Shown: positions 1 to 6,209 of the stretch, piece by piece | Numbering within the stretch: the first letter of the stretch is position 1 | Layout of the letters: the number at the start of each line of letters is the position of its first letter | Source: CBFDCQ01 sp965603355 | GTDB taxonomy: Bacteria; Hydrogenedentota; CAZGCA01; CBFDCQ01 | Assembly: GCA_965603355.1 (NCBI GenBank) | Contig: CBFDCQ010000027.1 | Location: 1-38,241, forward strand | Direction of reading: 5' to 3' | Length of the DNA: 38,241 nt | The notes under the pieces: generated by a model | What the model saw: only the letters and a program-made list of their open reading frames with translations | The model's database searches: none | Told to the model about the DNA's origin: nothing | Position numbers and translations under genes: made by a program

Positions 1-54
1 GGAGGACATTTCTAATGCGTTAACATAGAGGACATTTCTAAAGAGTCTTGACAG
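1..54. mobile_element. Left copy of a 54-bp inverted repeat, probable insertion-sequence end
   Basis: Bases 1-54 are the exact reverse complement of 38187-38240. The segment holds the 14-mer GAGGACATTTCTAA twice (2-15 and 28-41) and ends ...TCTTGACA at 53. A tip of the form TGT...ACA with nearby direct repeats is typical of DDE-transposase insertion sequences, and the doubled 14-mer would suit transposase binding. The element would extend leftwards out of the window. No transposase gene is visible, so the family is not determined. Confidence 0.6.
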
Positions 55-57
55 GGC

Positions 58-84
58 GAGTCGGAACCGCGAGGCCGTCCCTAC
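58..84 (-). repeat. REP-like unit overlapping the stop codon of the glycosidase-like gene
   Basis: Read on the minus strand this is GTAGGGACGG, a short spacer, then a CCG...CGCC arm. It resembles the GTAGGGGCGG units seen at 22.8 and 24.9 kb. The TAG of GTAGGG is the stop codon of the upstream gene. It lies only a few bases from the insertion-sequence tip. The pairing is weaker than in the other units, so membership of the family is tentative. Confidence 0.4.
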
Positions 85-1226
85 CATACCGCATCCGGAC
101 AGTAGCGCCGCACAAGGTCTGCAGGCAACCCGTTCTCGGCGCATATCCGGCGGTAGAGTTTCCGCTCTGAGTCCGCATCATTTCTCGACAAAAAGAGGAA
201 GTATCCCTGCACGTCGCCACCCAGCCGGATAGCGTCGTAGACCTGCTTCATGTGCAACACCATGAGACGGCACCGCTCGTGGCAGCTGTCTTTCGCACCG
301 CCGTTCTCAGTTATGTAGACCGGCTTGCCGAACCTCGACACACTCGCAAGGATTTCATAAAGCCCATCGGGGTCGATCTCGCGATCAAAACCAGAGCCCA
401 CACTCTCCGCATCGCCGGTCCTTTCGCCGAAGAAGTTGAGCGGTCTTCCCAGTGCAAACCTGACCGATTGGCGTGAACAGTAATTTACTACGACAAAATC
501 AAAGCAGTTCTCAACTTCCGGCACATACTTGTTGAAGCCGAACGGGTATACCATGACTCCCGCGCGTAACGAATTCAGCATGTGCCAATTGAGGAAAGTG
601 TCTCGCAGCCCGGCGGCAAATGCGTCCAGGATGGAACCTTTTCGGAGAGGGTCGAATATCCTGAGATTCCTCACCAACCCCACATGCGCAGTCATACCCA
701 GCTTTTCAGTTTCGTCATGTATAGCATGGTAGGCCCTTGCGTGCGCCCAAATCGTATTCCTGTAAACTCGCAAATCCCTCTTCAAGCTTCTCATGCCGGG
801 AGTCGGCGCCGATCCGACATTCATGTGGCACGCACTGGAAGGTGGCGCATCCGCAGTGAGCCAGTGCCGGACCGACTTTCCAAAAGAGCGCACAGCGCGC
901 CGAGCGTGCTGCTCAAACGCCTCGGCCGCCCGCTGCGATTCCCATCCCCCCGATTTCACAAGCCACTCCGGCACGGGACTGTGGTGAAGCGTCACAAACG
1001 GCACGATACCGTTGTCGGTCAAGGAGCCCATAACGCGAGCGTAATGTTCCACTACATCAGTTGCCCAGGCTCCTTCTTCCGGCTCCAACCGGCTCCACTC
1101 TATCGAAACGCCATGTGCGTTCGTTCCGGGCGACTTGAGAGGCACAGATTCCTCCGCAAGCTGCAAGGGTGGGCTGGCGGTGCCCCACAAGAAACCTTGA
1201 GGAAAGTGTAGGATTTCCGCACTCAT
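81..1226 (-). CDS. Reduced glycoside hydrolase family 1-like protein, probably catalytically altered
   Basis: The 381-residue product starts FPQGFLWGTAS, carries a TLHHSPVPEW segment and a YITENGG motif, all family 1 glycosidase landmarks. The nucleophile Glu (about residue 307) is kept. The acid/base motif, normally TxNEP, reads TADAP at about 124-128, so the catalytic Glu is Ala and the preceding Asn is Asp. About 50 residues that normally follow the N-terminal motif are missing, and the C-terminal Trp-rich sugar-binding motif is not recognisable. Usual length is 440-480. The chosen start (1226) has a purine-rich AAAGGAG about 14 bases upstream; the frame stays open to 1298. It could be a carbohydrate-binding or retuned enzyme rather than a beta-glucosidase. 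The open frame argues against simple decay. Confidence 0.75.
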   Translation of the reverse strand: MSAEILHFPQGFLWGTASPPLQLAEESVPLKSPGTNAHGVSIEWSRLEPEEGAWATDVVEHYARVMGSLTDNGIVPFVTLHHSPVPEWLVKSGGWESQRAAEAFEQHARRAVRSFGKSVRHWLTADAPPSSACHMNVGSAPTPGMRSLKRDLRVYRNTIWAHARAYHAIHDETEKLGMTAHVGLVRNLRIFDPLRKGSILDAFAAGLRDTFLNWHMLNSLRAGVMVYPFGFNKYVPEVENCFDFVVVNYCSRQSVRFALGRPLNFFGERTGDAESVGSGFDREIDPDGLYEILASVSRFGKPVYITENGGAKDSCHERCRLMVLHMKQVYDAIRLGGDVQGYFLFLSRNDADSERKLYRRICAENGLPADLVRRYCPDAVW

Positions 1227-1288
1227 TGTCGAGAGTGAATCTCCTTTCTCCGATTCTGGGTCCCGAGACCATGGGAAGTACTCCCAAG

Positions 1289-1317
1289 AGTTTAACACTT
1301 TCGATTAAGTTGCTCAA
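1289..1317 (-). promoter_or_regulatory. Sigma70-type promoter for the glycosidase-like gene
   Basis: On the minus strand TTGAGC (1312-1317) is followed by 17 bases and then TAAACT (1289-1294). It sits about 60 bases upstream of the chosen start and points away from the promoter at 1367-1395, so the two form a divergent pair. Confidence 0.45.
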
Positions 1318-1366
1318 ATCCCAGGCATGCCATTTCCGGGGGTTGCGGAACACCGATTCTTTGCTG

Positions 1367-1395
1367 TTGACATTTCGCGTGTTCAAGCATATACT
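1367..1395 (+). promoter_or_regulatory. Strong sigma70-type promoter for the propeller-repeat gene
   Basis: TTGACA (1367-1372), a 17-base spacer and TATACT (1390-1395) make a near-consensus promoter. Transcription would start near 1402, which leaves a leader of about 205 bases before the start codon at 1608. Confidence 0.75.
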
Positions 1396-1401
1396 AATTC
1401 C

Positions 1402-1607
1402 GTCGACTATTTCATGTGAGGGCAGGTCGACGTACGTCTGAAATACTGGGCCTTTCCAAATAGACTACAGGGACCGGAATCCTATGGATGGGGATCCTGC
1501 CGTTCTGGCTGAAACGAAGCCGTCATAATTTTATACGGGGTGTGGAGTCCGTCTCAATGAGACGGGTAAAGGCAACTGGCTGCGCAACTAAGAAGGGAGG
1601 TGGGCTG
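1402..1607 (+). other. Long 5' leader of the propeller-repeat gene
   Basis: This stretch has no convincing gene. It contains a hairpin with a 7-bp stem (CCGTCTC 1549-1555 with GAGACGG 1559-1565, loop AAT) shortly before a strong ribosome binding site (AAGGGAGG near 1592). I do not recognise a known riboswitch class. The frame of the gene is open through part of the leader, so an earlier start at 1488 is possible but less likely, because the signal peptide lies downstream. Confidence 0.35.
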
Positions 1608-3431
1608 ATGCAGGGGAGGAAAGGTATGCAGGAGCATGTCTGGAGGATAAGAACGGGTCTTTTGGTTCTCGCTCTGATCGCGGCGGCAGGTCTCTTCGCG
1701 ACCCGGACGGTCCTGGCAAGCGACGGCGCCCTCGGCTGGGCGACGTCGGCCGGCGGGAATGGTGACGATTTTGGCAACGGCATCGCGGCGCTGTCTGACG
1801 GTGGCTCGCTCGTGACTGGGCGCTTCCTGGGCACGGCAACGTTCGGTACGGGCGCGGATGCGGTCACACTGACCACGAATCCGGCTTCGCAGGATATCTG
1901 CGTAGCGAGATACGCTCCGGACGGCACACTGGCATGGGCGAAGAGCGCCGGCGCGAACGGTGGAAACGATTTCGATGAGGGCAACGGTATTGCGGCACTG
2001 TCTGACGGCAGCGCGATTGTCACAGGTTATTTCCAGGGCACGGCAACGTTCGGCAAGGAAGAGGCCAACGAAACACCGCTTACCTCGGGCGGGTCAGATG
2101 ACGTCTTCGTGGCGAAGTACAACGCGGACGGCACATTGGCATGGGCAACGAAAGCCGGCGGCGGGAATTTCGATGTGGGTCATAGCGTCGCAATACTGTC
2201 CGAGGAGATAGGCGGGATCATAGTCGAGAGTATAGTGGTAACCGGGCGGTTCCAGGGCACGGCAACGTTCGGTGCCGGAGAGGCCAACGAAACACCGCTT
2301 ACCTCGGCCGGGTCCCGCGACACCTTCGTGGCGAAGTACAACCTGGTGGATGGCACTCTGGCATGGGCAACGCGCGCCGGCGGATCCAGTTTTGACGAGG
2401 GTAACAGCATCTCAACGGCCCCTAACGGGAGCATACTCGTTTCAGGATCCTTTCTGGGCACGGCAACGTTCGGTGCCGGAGAGGTCAACGTAACGACGCT
2501 GAGCTCCTCGGCTGGGTCCGTTGACATCTTCGTGGCGAAGTACAACCCGGACGGCACATTGGCATGGGCAACGAAAACCGGCGGAGCGACTGAGGACAGG
2601 GGTACAGGCGTCGCAGCACTTAGTGATGGCGGCGCACTTGTTTCAGGGTACTTCTGGGCCTCGGACGGCTCCTATGACGTTCTCGTCGCGAAGTACAACT
2701 CGGACGGCACGCCTGCATGGGTGACAGAGGCCGGGGGCACTGATAGCAACGCGATGGCTTACGGCATCGCTGCACTATCTGATGGCAGCGCTTTTGTTAC
2801 TGGCAGTTTCGATGGCACGGCGACGTTCGACGCAACAACGCTGGCCTCAGCCGGCTCTCTTGACGTCTTCATGGCGGAGTACGATGCGGACGGGATGTTG
2901 ATATCTGCCAAACAGGCTGGCGGAATCGGCTCGGACGAGGGCCTCGCTGTCGCGGCGCTACCCGCAGGCAACGCTGTTGTCACGGGAGACTTTGCGGGCT
3001 CGGCAACGTTTGATGGAACAACGCTGATATCGGCTGGGCTCCTTGACATCTTCGTCGTAAAATTCGGTGGCCGGATTGAAGTCGAAATAGACATTAGGCC
3101 GGGCGCCGATCCTAACGTCATCAACCTCGGCTCTCACGGGGTCATCCCCGTGGCCATTCTGTCCTCTGCCGAGTTTGATGCAACCACGGTCGACCCGGAG
3201 ACCGTAATGCTCGCCGGGGCCGGCGTGGCTGTGAGGGGCAGGGGCAGCAGGCTCATGGCTCATGAGGAGGATGTGAACGAAGATGGCCTCCTGGATTTGT
3301 GGGTACAGGTGGAGACCGAGAACCTCGACCCGAACGAATTCCAGGACGGATACGCCTCCGTCACCGGACTGACATATGATGGCGTCGCGATCATAGGCTG
3401 GGACGAGATCACGATTGTGCCGGTCGAGTGA
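1608..3431 (+). CDS. Secreted beta-propeller-repeat protein (SBBP-like) with C-terminal IDIRPG domain
   Basis: The start at 1608 follows AGGGAGG; a second ATG at 1626 also has a good site (GGGGAGGA). The N-terminus has a signal peptide ending ...TRTVLAS. Seven repeats of roughly 50-65 residues follow, each built as WATxAGG, DxGxxIAALSDGS, VTGxFxGTATFG, LxSAGSxDxFVAKYNxDGTL. Such repeats fold as propeller blades in cell-surface proteins. Repeat five is shortened and lacks the GTATFG strand. The last ~115 residues (IDIRPGADPNVINLGSHG..., then an acidic DVNEDGLLDLW) match a C-terminal module common on secreted proteins of uncultivated bacteria. The ligand is unknown. Surface attachment or adhesion is inference. 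Confidence 0.85.
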   Translation: MQGRKGMQEHVWRIRTGLLVLALIAAAGLFATRTVLASDGALGWATSAGGNGDDFGNGIAALSDGGSLVTGRFLGTATFGTGADAVTLTTNPASQDICVARYAPDGTLAWAKSAGANGGNDFDEGNGIAALSDGSAIVTGYFQGTATFGKEEANETPLTSGGSDDVFVAKYNADGTLAWATKAGGGNFDVGHSVAILSEEIGGIIVESIVVTGRFQGTATFGAGEANETPLTSAGSRDTFVAKYNLVDGTLAWATRAGGSSFDEGNSISTAPNGSILVSGSFLGTATFGAGEVNVTTLSSSAGSVDIFVAKYNPDGTLAWATKTGGATEDRGTGVAALSDGGALVSGYFWASDGSYDVLVAKYNSDGTPAWVTEAGGTDSNAMAYGIAALSDGSAFVTGSFDGTATFDATTLASAGSLDVFMAEYDADGMLISAKQAGGIGSDEGLAVAALPAGNAVVTGDFAGSATFDGTTLISAGLLDIFVVKFGGRIEVEIDIRPGADPNVINLGSHGVIPVAILSSAEFDATTVDPETVMLAGAGVAVRGRGSRLMAHEEDVNEDGLLDLWVQVETENLDPNEFQDGYASVTGLTYDGVAIIGWDEITIVPVE

Positions 3432-3475
3432 GTAGTAATGTGCAGAAACGCTGTTCACCCGGGTGAGGCTAGCTG

Positions 3476-3505
3476 CGGGTGACAGCATTGCTCAGATGTC
3501 ACCCG
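3476..3505 (+). other. Hairpin after the propeller-repeat gene
   Basis: CGGGTGACA (3476-3484) pairs perfectly with TGTCACCCG (3497-3505) across a 12-base loop. It lies about 45 bases after the stop codon. There is no following T run, so it may protect the transcript 3' end rather than terminate. Confidence 0.4.
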
Positions 3506-3546
3506 AATGAGGTCGCCTATCCAGGTGAACTCAACCGGGAATAGTG

Positions 3547-3594
3547 AATCGCCCAGAGAGCGTTCGATTATGCGCTTTCTGGGCGATTGCTTTT
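3547..3594 (+). terminator. Probable rho-independent terminator after the propeller-repeat gene
   Basis: A 16-base arm (3547-3562) pairs with 3573-3588, with one G-T pair and a 10-base loop. The sequence GCTTTTG follows. The stem is long and stable but the T run is short, so termination is likely though perhaps incomplete. Confidence 0.55.
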
Positions 3595-3757
3595 GCTGCA
3601 CGTGAGCCGCGCTACCCCGTCGTGGAGGATCTTCTCCACGAGCCAAGCTGGAGGAAGCTGAGCTTCTCCGGATACGGTGTTGATAGCTCGGCTCAGGCGT
3701 GCTATAATCCGATCACACGCGGTTCGGGCTCAGAAGAGCAGGGGTGCGGGATGATCG

Positions 3758-5293
3758 ATGCCTAAACGACTCAAAAAGGTTGTCAAACGAGCGAGGAAAC
3801 GTTCAAAACGGCGCCACCGGGGAAAGCATGTTCCTCGTTCAAGTGCACCTCCGAGGATTCGCGCCGGCGTGGGAAAACGCCTCATCACGCCGCCTGTCGG
3901 AGGTCCCCTCATAGGTATTCCGGAACGCGACCTGGCGGACGGGTCGCGCGGTGTCCACGATCAGCTCTATGCGCGGGCTCTCGTGCTCGACAACGGTTCC
4001 ACCATCGTCGCTCTCGTATCGGTCGATTTGTTCGCCATTACGCAAGATTTAACTGCGGAGATCGCACAGAAAGTTAGCGCCAAGACCGGCATACCTCCCG
4101 ACAATGTCGTTCTTGTCGCGTCGCATACGCACAGCGGACCCAGCGTCTCACACACCGCCGTAGGGGACGAGCCGGACGGCGACTGGATGGCCGTGCTCAT
4201 TTCGGAGGTCACGAACGCTGTTGAAGACGCGGTCAAGTCCGCACGGTTGGCGCGGGTGGGGGTCAGCGTGGGGCAGTGCCCCGTTACGCTGAGACTTCAC
4301 AACAGGTCGCCCGAGGGTAAGCTCGCGTCGGCTTCCACTGAGCCTGCAGAGGAGGCTGCTGTCGCCGGCGAACCGGCCGACGCCGACCTTGGCGTCATAC
4401 GCATAACAGATCTTGATGGCAACAACATAGCCATATTGGCAAACTTCGCGTGCCAACCTTCAACGGTCAGATCGGATGGCGCGTTCCTGATCTCCGCTGA
4501 CTTCCCCGGCATTCTGTCGTCCCTCGTGGAGAAGACGTTCCTGGGTTCTGTCGTTCTATTCACCAACGGGGCGGCCGCGGACGTCGTTCACAGACAATAC
4601 GCGCATGATAACGATCAGACTTCATCGGGTTACAGGGACACGATGCTTGTGGCGGAGCTTCTTGCGGACGAGATGATAAGGTTAGTCCACAGAATTCGTC
4701 CCCGACAGCGCGCCTCTCTTGCCGTCGCCAAGAAGCGTATAACGTTGCCTCTCGACATGAAGAAGGCACCTACGGCTGCGGCCAAGCAGAGTAAAACAGC
4801 ATTTCAGGCTGTCAGCAAGTTTGAGAAACAAGTGCTCGCCGGAGAACAGCAGACGGACGGGCCGCTGCTCGACGCGTCAACGGCTGGTTTTATCGCGGAA
4901 AGCAGGTGGGTTCCCGCGATGGCCGAGAAGGTACGCCGAGGCAAACTTTCCAGGCAGGTTGAAACGGCGCTCTGGGCGGTATCCCTGGGTAATATTGGCA
5001 TGATCGCCGTTCCGGGCGAGATGTACTGCGAGTCCGGCAGAGAGATCAAACGGCGGTCACCGTTCAAGCGCACGTTCGTCCTGGGGTACGCAGGCGATTA
5101 TCTCGGTTACCTGGCTCCACGTGATGTTTATGAGAAAGGCGGATGGGAGGTCGAGGAAGCCTTCAAATACCTGCCGGGTCCCGGGCTGCCTTTGGTGGCC
5201 GGAACGGTTGAGGATACGCTTGTTGGCCAAATGCTGTCGCTTGTGAGATCGGTCAAGTCAAAAGGCGCGGAACAGCGAGTGACGAACGGGTAG
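3758..5293 (+). CDS. Neutral/alkaline ceramidase-like protein, likely with altered metal site
   Basis: The product (511 residues) matches the N-terminal domain of the neutral ceramidase family: AGVGKRLITPPVGGPLIG (about 36-53), VVLVASHTHSGP (117-128, a zinc-ligand motif) and NFACQPSTVRSDGAFLISADFPG (229-251). In most bacterial relatives the second segment reads ACHP, with His as a metal ligand; here it is Gln233. The nucleophile region is TNGAAADV (269-276) without an obvious Ser. The C-terminal immunoglobulin-like domain of true ceramidases is absent. The first 25 residues are very rich in Lys and Arg and do not look like a normal signal peptide. It may be a non-enzymatic or differently active relative. 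The DUF169 gene follows 51 bases later. Confidence 0.75.
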   Translation: MPKRLKKVVKRARKRSKRRHRGKHVPRSSAPPRIRAGVGKRLITPPVGGPLIGIPERDLADGSRGVHDQLYARALVLDNGSTIVALVSVDLFAITQDLTAEIAQKVSAKTGIPPDNVVLVASHTHSGPSVSHTAVGDEPDGDWMAVLISEVTNAVEDAVKSARLARVGVSVGQCPVTLRLHNRSPEGKLASASTEPAEEAAVAGEPADADLGVIRITDLDGNNIAILANFACQPSTVRSDGAFLISADFPGILSSLVEKTFLGSVVLFTNGAAADVVHRQYAHDNDQTSSGYRDTMLVAELLADEMIRLVHRIRPRQRASLAVAKKRITLPLDMKKAPTAAAKQSKTAFQAVSKFEKQVLAGEQQTDGPLLDASTAGFIAESRWVPAMAEKVRRGKLSRQVETALWAVSLGNIGMIAVPGEMYCESGREIKRRSPFKRTFVLGYAGDYLGYLAPRDVYEKGGWEVEEAFKYLPGPGLPLVAGTVEDTLVGQMLSLVRSVKSKGAEQRVTNG

Positions 5294-5344
5294 GGTAGGC
5301 GCTTTCGAGTTGTCAATGCTTTCACCAGCAGGGAAACATCGATA

Positions 5345-6091
5345 ATGGCAAAGAGAGAGTGGCAGAATTATTCCAAGGTCTTGAGAGAGTTGCTTGATCT
5401 CCAATATAGCCCCGTGGCGGTAGCGCGTCTCAAGGAGCCGCTGCTGGAATCGTACCACCGGAAACTGCGCGTGTGTAAGGCAATACTGCACGCGGGTAGG
5501 GGAGAGACGCTGCAGATCTCGAAGGAGAACAACCAGTGTTTTGGCGCAGCCTGGCACATGGGTTTTCATGAATTCAAAGACCCCAAGATCACGAATATGA
5601 TTAGAAAGTTCGTCGTCGAGGGCGAGAAACTCTTCTCATCCTACGAAGCTCTGGATAAGATTGTCTCTCAGATGGATGATATTCCGGATAGTTCTGACGA
5701 CTATTTTGCGCTGGTCCCGCTGGAACAGGCTGAGTTTGAGCCTGAACTGGTGATCTTCATCTGCGATGCGATGGCGGCATGTCGCCTTCTGACGCTCGCG
5801 ATCTTTCCCGACGGCGTTATGCCGAAGATCAAGATCGGTGGTCCCGCCTGCAGAATGGCTATAACCTATCCTCTGGTAACGGGCGAGGTGAACCTGTCAT
5901 TCTACGACTACACCGCGAGAAAGATGTGCAATGTCGAGAATGACAAACTGCTGCTCTCTATTCCCTACAAGAGAATGCCGGAAATAGTCAACAGCATAGA
6001 CAAGTGCTCTGCCGGCCGAGCGAAAGTGGAGTACCCGCAGGAGTTCCGTGAGTTCTTGCAGAGTAAGCTGGGGTCTGAACCAGAGGAATAG
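5345..6091 (+). CDS. DUF169 family protein
   Basis: This 248-residue protein resembles the DUF169 family in layout: an N-terminal YSPVAVARLKE segment, an internal region of conserved Cys residues (CKAILHAGRG, NQCFGAAW), then a segment like VFICDAMAACRLL and a C-terminal stretch with GGPACRMAITYPLVTGEVNLSFYDYTAR. The family occurs in anaerobic bacteria and archaea and has no settled function. No signal peptide or membrane span is visible, so it is probably cytoplasmic. It follows the ceramidase-like gene on the same strand and may be cotranscribed. The family assignment is by recognition, not by search. Confidence 0.7.
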   Translation: MAKREWQNYSKVLRELLDLQYSPVAVARLKEPLLESYHRKLRVCKAILHAGRGETLQISKENNQCFGAAWHMGFHEFKDPKITNMIRKFVVEGEKLFSSYEALDKIVSQMDDIPDSSDDYFALVPLEQAEFEPELVIFICDAMAACRLLTLAIFPDGVMPKIKIGGPACRMAITYPLVTGEVNLSFYDYTARKMCNVENDKLLLSIPYKRMPEIVNSIDKCSAGRAKVEYPQEFREFLQSKLGSEPEE

Positions 6092-6209
6092 CACCCCTTC
6101 GACCCGCACGTTCCCAGCTATAAAGCAAGCGGCGGCCCGGTGGAGTTACCACTTGTGCCTTCTCCGCCGCGCCGCCGAGCTTTTTCTTGCTCCAGTTTGT
6201 AACGTTCGA

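Noticed and set aside
582..1211. 209-codon open frame opposite the glycosidase-like gene
   Set aside because: The minus frame shows real glycosidase motifs; the plus frame shows none.
1488..1607. Cyclic-di-GMP riboswitch in the propeller-gene leader
   Set aside because: Some purine-rich loop sequences look similar, but the conserved GEMM core and its paired helices cannot be built.
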